DNA of 64,000 nucleotides from an uncultured Mycobacteriaceae bacterium (GTDB lineage: Bacteria; Actinomycetota; Actinomycetes; Mycobacteriales; Mycobacteriaceae), in contig CADEGF010000001.1 of the NCBI GenBank assembly GCA_902826815.1, positions 36,640-100,639 on the forward strand, read 5' to 3'. This document shows positions 37,861 through 45,953 of this stretch, one piece after another. Under the pieces are notes generated by a model. The model worked only from the letters and a program-made list of their open reading frames with translations. It searched no databases and had not been told where the DNA came from. The position numbers and the translations under genes are program-made. The first letter of the stretch is position 1; the number at the start of each line of letters is the position of its first letter.

Positions 37861-39813
37861 ATGTCATTTTGCGTCGACGGGGCCGAGCTGATCGGGTACA
37901 CGGACAGGTGGTCCGCAGCGCCGGGCGACGCTCTGTCACTTCACGTCTCGTCCCCATGCGGGAGCGTCGACGTCGACATCGTCAGGTTGGGCCACGGCGA
38001 CCCCAATCCTGACGGCCCGGGATTCCAGTTCGAACCGGTGGAGTCCACCCTCACCGGCACCTACCCCGCCAGTGCACAGGCGATCACGGCCGGGTCGTAC
38101 GCGGTCCTCGATGCGACCTCTGCGGGCGCGCAGGCGAAACGGCTGTCACTGTGGGTGTGGACGCTGCTGCCTGCCGCCGGGCATCGGCAGACGCTGCTCA
38201 CGCGGGGCGATGTGAGGCTCTATCTGGACGACGACGGTGTGCCCATGATCGCCGTCGGCGACGAGGTTCGCGCTGTCTCAGCGCACCCACTGCCCCGTGC
38301 GCGGTGGCAGCATCTCGAGGTCACACTCGACGGGGAGCCGCCTGCAGGCGCGGTCGTCCTCGGCCGCAACTTCAACGGGCGCATCGAAGAACTCCGCCTC
38401 GACGATCGCAGCTATGACGTGCGCCTGCTCGAACTCGTCAATGGCCCCACGCTCGCCGTCACGGGTCGGCATTGGGACGACGATACGACGGATTTCCGGG
38501 GTGCGCCGGAGCAGTATGCGGCGGTGCATTTCCACGACGACGACCTCGATGATGCCCGCTGGCCCGTAACCGCGACATGGGTTGTCCCGGAGGGATTCTC
38601 GACCGGTATTTATGCCTTCCGGGTCAAGTCGGGAGAGCTCGTCGACCACGTGCCGTTCGTCGTCACGCCGCCGGCCGGATCTGCTACCGCCGAGATCGCG
38701 TTTCTGCTCCCGACTCTCACGTATCTCGCCTATTCGAACGAGCGGCTGATCGACGCGGGGGCCGGGATGGTGCCGAGCTCCGCCGACACTGCGCCTGCCG
38801 AGGCGGACCGCTGGCTCGAGCGACATCCGGAGGCGGGGTCGTCGGTGTACGACCGGCACCCAGACGGCACAGGCGTCTGCCTGGTCTCAATGCGAAGGCC
38901 CATCCCGAATCTGCGACCCGACTTCGTCTGGTGGAACACCGATTCGCCCGAGCGATTCGGCGCCGACCTGTACATCGCCGACTTCCTGGACCGCCGCGGC
39001 GAGGCGTGGGATGCGCTGACCGATCACGACCTGCACGCCGAAGGCGTCGAACTGCTCAGCCGCTACCGGGTCGTGCTGACCGGGACGCATCCCGAATACT
39101 GTTCGCGGGCAATGCTCGTCGCACTCGAGGCGTACTTGAGGAGCGGCGGGCACCTGCTGTACCTAGGCGGCAACGGCTTCTATTGGGTGACGTCGATCGA
39201 CCCGGACCGGCCCTACCTGGCCGAGGTGCGCAGGGGTATCAACGGAACCCGGGCGTGGTCGTCCCGTCCAGGTGAGCTGCGGCATCAGACGACCGGTGAG
39301 CAGGGCGGGTTGTGGCGCTACCGCGGCCGCTCACCCAACGAGCTGGTTGGCGTCGGGTTCGCCGCGCAGGCCGACTCGACCGAGAAGGCTCCTGGCTACC
39401 GGCGCACCGCGGAAAGCCTTCGACCCGAGCACTCGTGGATCTTCGACGGTGTCTCCGACGCGGACGTAATCGGTGACTACGGGCTCTGCCTCGGGGGCGC
39501 CGCAGGCTACGAGATCGACAGGCACGACCCGTCGCTCGGATCACCCGACGACTCCGTCGTGCTGATGACCTCGGCCGGTATGCATCCCGATGTCTACCTT
39601 CGCGTGGTCGAGGACGCGGAGGTGACGATCGCCGACGTCACCGGCTCGAGCAGTCCGGACGTGCGCTCGGATGTCGTGCTGCGGACCTACCCCGGTGGGG
39701 GTGCGGTGTTCAGCGTCGGCTCGTGTTCGTGGGCAGGCAGCCTGTCGCACAACGGATATGACAACGACATCTACCGGCTCACCGACAACGTGCTGTCGGC
39801 GTTCGTGTCCTGA
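37861..39813 (+). CDS. N,N-dimethylformamidase large-subunit-like protein
   Basis: A 650-residue protein of the DMFase large (beta) subunit family. An N-terminal LamG-like beta-sandwich spans about 1-250 (WTLLPAAGHRQTLLTRGDVR). The C-terminal part carries the conserved segments AYSNERLI, TGTHPEYCS (Tyr413) and YLGGNGFYWVTS (Tyr441). Known DMFases bind one iron through two Tyr and one carboxylate and split dimethylformamide into dimethylamine and formate; these tyrosines are candidate ligands. It is shorter than the Paracoccus large subunit (about 760), and no small-subunit gene (about 130 aa) is visible. The physiological substrate is probably another amide. The 3' end overlaps the convergent permease gene by 43 bases. 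Confidence 0.78.
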   Translation: MSFCVDGAELIGYTDRWSAAPGDALSLHVSSPCGSVDVDIVRLGHGDPNPDGPGFQFEPVESTLTGTYPASAQAITAGSYAVLDATSAGAQAKRLSLWVWTLLPAAGHRQTLLTRGDVRLYLDDDGVPMIAVGDEVRAVSAHPLPRARWQHLEVTLDGEPPAGAVVLGRNFNGRIEELRLDDRSYDVRLLELVNGPTLAVTGRHWDDDTTDFRGAPEQYAAVHFHDDDLDDARWPVTATWVVPEGFSTGIYAFRVKSGELVDHVPFVVTPPAGSATAEIAFLLPTLTYLAYSNERLIDAGAGMVPSSADTAPAEADRWLERHPEAGSSVYDRHPDGTGVCLVSMRRPIPNLRPDFVWWNTDSPERFGADLYIADFLDRRGEAWDALTDHDLHAEGVELLSRYRVVLTGTHPEYCSRAMLVALEAYLRSGGHLLYLGGNGFYWVTSIDPDRPYLAEVRRGINGTRAWSSRPGELRHQTTGEQGGLWRYRGRSPNELVGVGFAAQADSTEKAPGYRRTAESLRPEHSWIFDGVSDADVIGDYGLCLGGAAGYEIDRHDPSLGSPDDSVVLMTSAGMHPDVYLRVVEDAEVTIADVTGSSSPDVRSDVVLRTYPGGGAVFSVGSCSWAGSLSHNGYDNDIYRLTDNVLSAFVS

Positions 39814-41123
39814 TCGGAGAGCTCCGGCGGCGGCCTGCGGAATCCGCGGGTCAGCACCGCCAGGTAGATCACACCGAGCGCCAGCCAGACGCAGCCCATC
39901 AGCTGCGCCGTGCTGTCCAGCGCAAACAACAACACGATGTCGATGATCGCCCCGAGCGCGGGCGAGACGATGAAGACGAGCGGATTGAGTTTCTTCTCGT
40001 GCCGGTGCCGGACGAAGTAGGCGATGACGGACAGGTTCACCATCGTGAAGCCCAGGAACGCGCCGAAGTTGATGAACGATGTCGACACCGCGAGCGTCAG
40101 CCAGATCGCCCCGAGGCCGACCACGCCGCACACGAGGATGCCGTTCACCGGTGTCAGGAAGCGATCGGAGAGCTTGGCGAAGAACTTGCGCGGGAATACC
40201 CCATCGCGACCCATCGCATACATGAGGCGAGCCGAGCTGGCCTGCGCCGCTATCCCCGCGGTGAACTGTTGACAGACCAGCGCGGCGAGGAATATCGCAC
40301 CGAAGACGTTGCCGCCGACCGTCTTTGCGATATCGGCCGCGATCGAGTCCGAAAGGTCGCCCCCGGGTGCGAGTATCGAAAGCAGGTACAACGTGACGAT
40401 GAAGACCACGCCACCGATCACGGCGACCAGGATGAGTCCGAGTGGAATGTTCCTTTTCGCGTCCTTGGTCTCCTCGCTCAGCGTGGTGACGGCATCGAAG
40501 CCGAGGAACAGGTAGGCGGCCACCGCCGCACCCGTTGCGATCGGCCCGAGTGAGTTCGCCACGCCGGTGAACGGCTCGAGCGTGAAGAGTGCCTGCGGGC
40601 CGTCGTTGCCCCAGATGTGGCCGATGGACAGCACGATGAAGAACGCCAGCACGAGCACCTCGAACATGACGAACAGGAAGTTCGCCCGGTCGGCGACCTT
40701 GATGCCGAGAACGTTGATGAGCGTGGTGAGCGCGACGAGGGCGATCACCCATACCGCCTTGGGCACGGCGGGGAATTCCGCCGCCAGATACTCGACGCCG
40801 ACGAGCCAGATCACCAGCGGGATGAACAGGTAGTCCAACAGGATCGCCCAGCCGACGAGAAATCCGGTGCGGGGGCCGATCGATTTTCGCGCGTAGGTGT
40901 ATGCGCTCCCGGATGCCGGGTGCAGCCGCGCCATCGTTCCGTAACTCAAGGCCGTGAACAGGATCGCGATCGTGGCGACGACCATCGCCGCGGCGCTTGC
41001 GCCTTGGCTCTGGGTCGCGATGACACCGAATATCCCGATGCCGATCAGTGGCCCCATATAGGCAAGGCCGAAGAGGACTATCGACCGCAGCCCGATCGTC
41101 GGCTGTAGATGCGGAGTTACCAT
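39771..41123 (-). CDS. APC-superfamily amino acid/amine permease
   Basis: A 450-residue permease with about 12 hydrophobic segments. LFGLAYMGPLIGIGIFGVIA is helix 1, and FLGFDAVTTLSEETKDAKRNIP is the conserved APC loop. It is distinct from the other permease at 26.6 kb. The start was chosen at ATG 41123 (MVTPHLQPTIGLRS), because earlier in-frame ATGs fall inside or beyond the operator at 41134-41150. It lies downstream of the GntR gene on the same strand and would import the substrate handled by the amidase-like and aminotransferase enzymes. Confidence 0.85.
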   Translation of the reverse strand: MVTPHLQPTIGLRSIVLFGLAYMGPLIGIGIFGVIATQSQGASAAAMVVATIAILFTALSYGTMARLHPASGSAYTYARKSIGPRTGFLVGWAILLDYLFIPLVIWLVGVEYLAAEFPAVPKAVWVIALVALTTLINVLGIKVADRANFLFVMFEVLVLAFFIVLSIGHIWGNDGPQALFTLEPFTGVANSLGPIATGAAVAAYLFLGFDAVTTLSEETKDAKRNIPLGLILVAVIGGVVFIVTLYLLSILAPGGDLSDSIAADIAKTVGGNVFGAIFLAALVCQQFTAGIAAQASSARLMYAMGRDGVFPRKFFAKLSDRFLTPVNGILVCGVVGLGAIWLTLAVSTSFINFGAFLGFTMVNLSVIAYFVRHRHEKKLNPLVFIVSPALGAIIDIVLLFALDSTAQLMGCVWLALGVIYLAVLTRGFRRPPPELSDQDTNADSTLSVSR

Positions 41124-41133
41124 GCAGGCTATT

Positions 41134-41150
41134 GGACCTCGCATAGGTCC
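41134..41150. promoter_or_regulatory. GntR operator candidate 3
   Basis: A perfect inverted repeat GGACCT-CGCAT-AGGTCC, placed between the GntR stop and the permease start, 10 bases upstream of the chosen ATG. It is the best copy of the motif in this window. A lone half-site, AGGTCC at 41941-41946, overlaps the GntR start region and may serve autoregulation. Confidence 0.72.
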
Positions 41151-41171
41151 ACAAGTCAATAGCGGCGTATC

Positions 41172-41948
41172 CTACCGCCTTGCGAGACTCTTCATCAACG
41201 AGCGAATGCTCTGCTCCGCATGAGCGATGTGGCTTGCCATCAGCTGCCGCGCGGTATCGCTGTCCTTTGCGGTCAATGCATCGAATATCCCCCGGTGTTC
41301 CTCGACGGACAGCTCGTGCCAGACGCGGGTGTCCGGAAGAACCTGCAGCGCGGGATTCAGTTCAAGGCGGATCCGCTCGAGCGCCTCGAGCACGAACTGA
41401 TTGCCGGTGGCTTCCGCGATCGCGAGGTGAAAGGCGGTGTCCCACCGCATGAATTCGGCATCATCGCCGGCCTGCGCGGTGCGCTCGATGATCGCGTCCA
41501 TCTGGTTGAGCTGCGTCCGCCGCAGCTTTGTGGCCGCGAGCGCCGTCGCCTCCGGCTCGAGCAGCCTGCGGTACTCGACCGCCTGCAGAACCCTTTCGGC
41601 ATCGCGGCGCAGCTCCACCACGCGCAGGTCGAGGGCGCGCGAGTCGTCCTCGATCGATTTGACGAAGCTGCCCCCGGACCGACCGCGACGGGTCTCGATG
41701 ACGTGCTCGGCCTCCAGCTGCCCGATAGCGAGCTGCACCGTCACCCGGCCGACACCGAAGATCTTCATCAGGTCTCGTTCGGTGGGCAGCGCGGAACCGG
41801 GAGCAATGATCCCCAAAGCGATCTGACGACGGATCTGTTCGACGACGAAGTCGTGCGCCCGCGGTTGCGCGATCGCCGTGAAGCTCGCAGCAGTACCCAG
41901 CCCGCGGTCCACGGCCTTATTGGTCTTTTGCGCCGTCATAAGGTCCAT
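41172..41948 (-). CDS. GntR-family regulator (FCD/FadR subfamily)
   Basis: A 258-residue repressor. The winged helix-turn-helix (about 32-100) has IIAPGSALPTERDLMKIFGV and RVTVQLAIGQLEAEHVIETR. The all-helical FCD domain (about 105-250) has the metal or acid-binding Asp/His pattern in RWDTAFHLAIAEATGN and SHIAHAEQ. It probably binds the GGACCT-N5-AGGTCC repeats and is released by an intermediate of the cluster. Two ATGs nine bases apart (41948 and 41939) could serve as start. Confidence 0.88.
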   Translation of the reverse strand: MDLMTAQKTNKAVDRGLGTAASFTAIAQPRAHDFVVEQIRRQIALGIIAPGSALPTERDLMKIFGVGRVTVQLAIGQLEAEHVIETRRGRSGGSFVKSIEDDSRALDLRVVELRRDAERVLQAVEYRRLLEPEATALAATKLRRTQLNQMDAIIERTAQAGDDAEFMRWDTAFHLAIAEATGNQFVLEALERIRLELNPALQVLPDTRVWHELSVEEHRGIFDALTAKDSDTARQLMASHIAHAEQSIRSLMKSLARR

Positions 41949-41974
41949 TGAAGCAGGCGAGCCGGGTGAACGGC

Positions 41975-41992
41975 CCTAGACGCTCGTATACC
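41975..41992. promoter_or_regulatory. TetR operator, copy upstream of tetR
   Basis: CCTAGACGCTCGTATACC matches the perfect palindrome at 42594-42611 at 14 of 18 positions and ends 8 bases before the GTG start of the TetR gene, consistent with autorepression. Confidence 0.65.
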
Positions 41993-42000
41993 CTGACCCT

Positions 42001-42552
42001 GTGGCGGCAAGGCGAAGTCCCGCGCAGACTCGCATCCTCGATGCGGCGACCGATCTGTTCGCCGAGCACGGTGTCGGCGCGACGTCCTACGGAATGATCG
42101 CCGATGCGCTGGGCGTCACGAAAGGCGCTGTCTACCACCAGTTCAAGACCAAGGACGAAATCACCATCGCGGTCGCGGAAGTGGAGCTCGCCAAACTGGA
42201 GGATGCGCTGGAGGAGGCCGAGGCGCAGGACTCGCCCGACCGTGGTCGCGAGCTTCTCCTCGAGCGGATCGTCGATCACGCCGTCGAACATCGGCACGCG
42301 GCTACCACCCTGCAGTTCGACCCGGTGCTCGTCCGCCTCCTTTCCGACCACCAGCCGTTCCAGCAGTTCATCGAGCGGTTGTACGGCATGCTCGTCGGCG
42401 GTGACGCAGGCCCCGGCGCGCAGGTGCGACTTGCCGCGCTGACGTGCGTGGTCGGCGGCACCGTCGCACACCCTCTTGTCGCCGACATCGACGACGACAC
42501 CCTTCGCAAACAGTTGGTCGACCTGGTCCGCCAACTCGTGAACCTTTCGTAG
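42001..42552 (+). CDS. TetR-family regulator
   Basis: A 183-residue TetR repressor with GTG start at 42001. The DNA-binding domain (about 8-55) contains ATSYGMIADALGVTKGAVYHQF. The ligand domain is short. Copies of one palindrome lie before this gene and before the next operon, so it very likely controls both. The N-terminus MAARRSPAQTRILDAATDLF is typical. Confidence 0.9.
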   Translation: MAARRSPAQTRILDAATDLFAEHGVGATSYGMIADALGVTKGAVYHQFKTKDEITIAVAEVELAKLEDALEEAEAQDSPDRGRELLLERIVDHAVEHRHAATTLQFDPVLVRLLSDHQPFQQFIERLYGMLVGGDAGPGAQVRLAALTCVVGGTVAHPLVADIDDDTLRKQLVDLVRQLVNLS

Positions 42553-42560
42553 AACCACCC

Positions 42561-42611
42561 TTGACATCGCTATACGATCGTCTATCCTGCTGACCTATAC
42601 GATCGTATAGG
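42561..42611 (+). promoter_or_regulatory. Promoter with two TetR operators for the NTF2-amidohydrolase operon
   Basis: TTGACA at 42561-42566 and TATCCT at 42583-42588, 16 bases apart, form a good sigma-A-like promoter. Between them lies CTATACGATCGTCTATC (from 42570), a degenerate operator. Just downstream is the perfect 18-base palindrome CCTATACGATCGTATAGG (42594-42611), 20 bases before the next start codon. A repressor bound here would block RNA polymerase. Confidence 0.75.
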
Positions 42612-42630
42612 CAACGCCGCTGGAGGCCAC

Positions 42631-43044
42631 ATGTCGTGGTGTGAGGATTTCATCGCCGCTTTCAACACCCATGAAGTCGCACCGATGCTCGCCATCACGT
42701 CACCCGACATCACGTGGGAAGACGTTTCCGGCCACATCGCCTACGAGGGCGCCGACGGGGTGAAGAACATGGTCGAGCTCACGCTGATGGCGATCCCCGA
42801 CGCCACGTTCACCTACCACGGCGGCATGAAGAGCGCTCACGCATACATGGTGGAGTGGACGATGTCGGGAACGGCGTTCGGCATCGAATTCGCCTGTCGC
42901 GGAGCATCTGTCGGGGAGCTCGACGACCAGGACCGGATCGTGCACAACCGGGACTACTGGGACTCGCGGTCGTTCCCGATGATGCCGGGCGGCCCGGAGA
43001 ATCCCGACCTTGCCGACCTCCAGGAGCAGCATCATGGTGCCTGA
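42631..43044 (+). CDS. NTF2-like / SnoaL-like domain protein
   Basis: A 137-residue protein of the NTF2-like (SnoaL) alpha+beta barrel superfamily. It opens MSWCEDFIAAFNTHEVAPML and has DRIVHNRDYWDSRSFPMM near the end, the usual final strands. Members are hydratases, isomerases or dehydratases of small hydrophobic substrates, or ligand carriers. It is the first gene of a TetR-controlled operon, with GGAGG before the ATG. Its end overlaps the amidohydrolase start by 11 bases. Confidence 0.75.
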   Translation: MSWCEDFIAAFNTHEVAPMLAITSPDITWEDVSGHIAYEGADGVKNMVELTLMAIPDATFTYHGGMKSAHAYMVEWTMSGTAFGIEFACRGASVGELDDQDRIVHNRDYWDSRSFPMMPGGPENPDLADLQEQHHGA

Positions 43045-44167
43045 CAAGCTGATCACCGCCGACTGCCACATCTCGCCGCCGCTGTCCATCGTCGACGAAT
43101 TACCCGAGCATTACCGGGAGTACTTCCCCCGGATCGAGAAGGACGAGAACGGCAAGGACGTCCTCAAGCCAGGGCACATGGTGTCGATGTCGATGATGAC
43201 CGGCGGCGACAGCGCCGACACCGACATCACGGCCGACGCGACCGGCGCCGAGGGGAACGTCGTCAGCGAAGCCCACCCCAGCCTGGACGCCGCCGAACAA
43301 CTGGCAGATCTGGAGCGCGACGGTGTCTACGGCGCCGTGCTGATCGGCCGGATCGCCGATATGCCCAACGGTATTCCCGCGGACGCCGACACCGCGTACT
43401 GCAAGGTGGCCAACGATTGGTTGGCCGACCATTGGGGGCCGTACCTCGATCGCGTCGCGCCGGGTATCCACCTGCCGTTCAAAGACATTGCGGCCTCGGT
43501 CGCCGAGCTGGAACGGGCGGCAGGCATGGGTCTGCGGCCCGCCCTGCTGCCCGACGGCATCTTCGAGCGGCCGTACTACATGGCGGAGTGGGAGCCGCTG
43601 TGGGAGGCCGCTGACAGCCTCCGGATCCCGATCACCATGCATGTCGGCGGGCTGCGCCAGCCGTTGATCGGGCCGGGTCTGATGGCGTTCCCCGGCCGCC
43701 AGGACATCGGCTGGTACGTGCAGAGCTGCGGGATGGGCGAGACGCTTGGCTGGATGACCTACAGCGGCGTGTTCGAGCGCTACCCGAACCTGCACGTGAT
43801 CTGCACCGAGGGCTACGCAGGCTGGCTGGCATTCGCCATGCAGTTCTACGACCACCACTTCAGCCAGAGCAGGCTGCACGACCTCGGCATCGACCACATC
43901 ATGGGGCCCGCCAAGATCGACATCCACCCGAGCCATTATCTGAAACGGCAGACGCACGCCACGTTCATGTGGGATCCGCTGGCGATCCGGAACCGCGACC
44001 TCACCGGGCTCGACGCTTTGATGTGGGGCAACGACTATCCGCATCACGAGGGCTCGTTCCCGTTCTCGGCCGACTGGATCTCCAAGCAGTTCGACGGTGT
44101 GCCCGCCGACGAGGTCGACCAGATCTGCCGTGGCAATGCCGCCGAGATCTTCGGCATCAAGGTCTGA
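43034..44167 (+). CDS. Amidohydrolase-2 family metal-dependent hydrolase/decarboxylase
   Basis: A 377-residue TIM-barrel enzyme of the amidohydrolase-2 group (ACMSD-like). Metal ligands are expected in DCHISPP (Asp10, His12), in a mid-chain ITMHVGG and in the late WGNDYPHHEGSFP. This family includes non-oxidative decarboxylases and C-C hydrolases of aromatic or cyclic acids. It is translated in overlap with the NTF2-like gene and followed at once by two SDR genes. Start ATG at 43034; an upstream start at 43010 is less likely because it would deepen the overlap. Confidence 0.8.
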   Translation: MVPDKLITADCHISPPLSIVDELPEHYREYFPRIEKDENGKDVLKPGHMVSMSMMTGGDSADTDITADATGAEGNVVSEAHPSLDAAEQLADLERDGVYGAVLIGRIADMPNGIPADADTAYCKVANDWLADHWGPYLDRVAPGIHLPFKDIAASVAELERAAGMGLRPALLPDGIFERPYYMAEWEPLWEAADSLRIPITMHVGGLRQPLIGPGLMAFPGRQDIGWYVQSCGMGETLGWMTYSGVFERYPNLHVICTEGYAGWLAFAMQFYDHHFSQSRLHDLGIDHIMGPAKIDIHPSHYLKRQTHATFMWDPLAIRNRDLTGLDALMWGNDYPHHEGSFPFSADWISKQFDGVPADEVDQICRGNAAEIFGIKV

Positions 44168-44970
44168 TGTTGGCTGAGATCACCGATCAGTTCCGCCTGG
44201 ACGGAAAGACGGCCCTCGTCACCGGCGCCGGTAAAGGCATCGGCAGAGGCATCGCGTTGACCTATGCCAGGGCGGGAGCCGACGTGGCCCTTGTCGCCCG
44301 CACCATGGACGACCTCGACGCCGTCGCCGACGAGATTCGCGCCGTCGGCCGCAATGCCGTTTCGATACCAGCCGATGTCACCGACATCAAAGGCCTCGGT
44401 GATGTGGTCGAGCGGGCGGCGAACTCGCTCGGTGGCCTCGACGTCCTGGTGAACAACGCGGGCGGCGTCGAGCAGCTCGGCACGTATACCGACATGTCGG
44501 TGGCGATTCTGGAGAGCGCGTTCCGGTTCAACGTCTCCGCGCCGTTCGAACTCGGACGTCATGCGTTGCCGCACATGCTCACCCGTGGCGGCGGCGCGAT
44601 CGTCAACATCGGCTCGATGTCCGGGATGCAGAACGAGCGCGGCTTCCTGCCTTACAGCCTCACCAAGTCGGCGCTCGGAAAATTCACCCAGTTGGCCGCG
44701 ATCGAACTCGCGCCGAGGGTACGGGTGAACGCTATTCTTCCCGGCTGCGTCGAGACCGAGGCGCTACGCGGTTTCATGGACGCCATGCCAGACGTGCGCG
44801 CCGGCCTTCAGGCCAAGACCCCGATGCGCCGAAACGGCACGCCCGACGACATCGCCGCTGCCGCACTGTTCTTCGCATCGCCTGCATCCTCCTGGATCAC
44901 CGGCAAGCTGCTCGAAGTCGACGGTGCGGCCCCGGCGGGCCTGTTCCCCAACGAAGCGCCGGATCTGTGA
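44167..44970 (+). CDS. Short-chain dehydrogenase/reductase
   Basis: A 267-residue classical SDR. The cofactor motif TGAGKGIG is at 19-26, NNAGG near 95, the catalytic Ser in NIGSMSG, and Tyr/Lys in PYSLTKSAL. It oxidises or reduces a hydroxyl/keto group with NAD(P). The start ATG overlaps the amidohydrolase stop by one base (TGATG), and the next SDR overlaps by four, so the four genes form one translationally coupled operon. Confidence 0.88.
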   Translation: MLAEITDQFRLDGKTALVTGAGKGIGRGIALTYARAGADVALVARTMDDLDAVADEIRAVGRNAVSIPADVTDIKGLGDVVERAANSLGGLDVLVNNAGGVEQLGTYTDMSVAILESAFRFNVSAPFELGRHALPHMLTRGGGAIVNIGSMSGMQNERGFLPYSLTKSALGKFTQLAAIELAPRVRVNAILPGCVETEALRGFMDAMPDVRAGLQAKTPMRRNGTPDDIAAAALFFASPASSWITGKLLEVDGAAPAGLFPNEAPDL

Positions 44971-45953
44971 GCGCGGAACTGCGCTTCGACGGCCAGGTTG
45001 TCATCGTCACCGGCGCCGCGGGCGGCATCGGGCGGCCGGAAGCAACCGAACTGGCACGGCGAGGTGCCAGGGTGGTCGTCAACGACCTCGGCGGCAGCCC
45101 ATCGGGCGGCGGATCCGACTCGTCGATGGCCGCGGCCGTCGTCGACGAAATCGTCTCCGCCGGAGGCGAAGCCGTCGCGAGCACCGATGATGTCTCAGCC
45201 GAGGACGGTCCGCGCAGGCTCGTCGAGTGCGCATTGGACACCTGGGGTCGGGTCGACGGCATCGTCCACAACGCGGCAATCCTGCGGGGCGCCCACATCG
45301 AGAACGTCACCGATGCCGACTACGACGACCTGATGACGGTCAACCTGCGCGGCACGTTTCGGACCGTGCGCGCCGTGTACCGGGCGATGAAGGACACCGG
45401 CGGCGGCCAGATCCTGACCGTCACCTCGGCGTCAGGTCTGGCAGGCGCGTTCGGGCAATCGGTCTATGCGGCGACGAAGATGGGCATCGTCGGGCTCACC
45501 CGGTCGATCGCGTGGGAGGGAATGCGCCACGGTATCAAGGCAAATGCCATCGCCCCTGCGGCCTTCGACAGCCGGATGTACGCCGCGATGGACCCCGACG
45601 GCGACGCCGTGCTCACCGGCAGGCCCCCCGAACTCGAGGCGTCGCTGGAGAACGCGGAGTTCGTTGGCTTGTACACGGCAAGCCGGGTGACCCCGTTGGC
45701 GCTGGCGCTTGTGCACCCGAGCTGCCCTGTCACCGCCGAGGTGTACTCCGCGACAGGCGGCTACTACTGCCGGTTCGCGATCAGCCACACCGACGGCGTC
45801 GTCCTCGGCCAGGCACCAACGGTCGACGACGTGGTCAGCCGGTTCGACGAGATCCGCGGGGCAGGAACCGTTCCCAACGAGGTGGACGGTGAGGCGCTGG
45901 TGTGGGGTCTGCAGTCGTTCGCAGGGCGGCTGTCAGGACAACCGACCCACTGA
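44967..45953 (+). CDS. Short-chain dehydrogenase, MFE-2/hydroxyacyl-like
   Basis: A 328-residue SDR with TGAAGGIG at 15-22, NDLGGS after the second strand, HNAAILR in place of the usual NNAG, and Tyr/Lys in VYAATKMG. NDLGG plus NAAILR is the signature of the 3-hydroxyacyl-CoA dehydrogenase branch related to peroxisomal multifunctional enzyme 2. A C-terminal extension of about 60 residues follows. The start is GTG at 44967. The 3' end overlaps the convergent hutH by 21 bases. Confidence 0.85.
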   Translation: MSAELRFDGQVVIVTGAAGGIGRPEATELARRGARVVVNDLGGSPSGGGSDSSMAAAVVDEIVSAGGEAVASTDDVSAEDGPRRLVECALDTWGRVDGIVHNAAILRGAHIENVTDADYDDLMTVNLRGTFRTVRAVYRAMKDTGGGQILTVTSASGLAGAFGQSVYAATKMGIVGLTRSIAWEGMRHGIKANAIAPAAFDSRMYAAMDPDGDAVLTGRPPELEASLENAEFVGLYTASRVTPLALALVHPSCPVTAEVYSATGGYYCRFAISHTDGVVLGQAPTVDDVVSRFDEIRGAGTVPNEVDGEALVWGLQSFAGRLSGQPTH

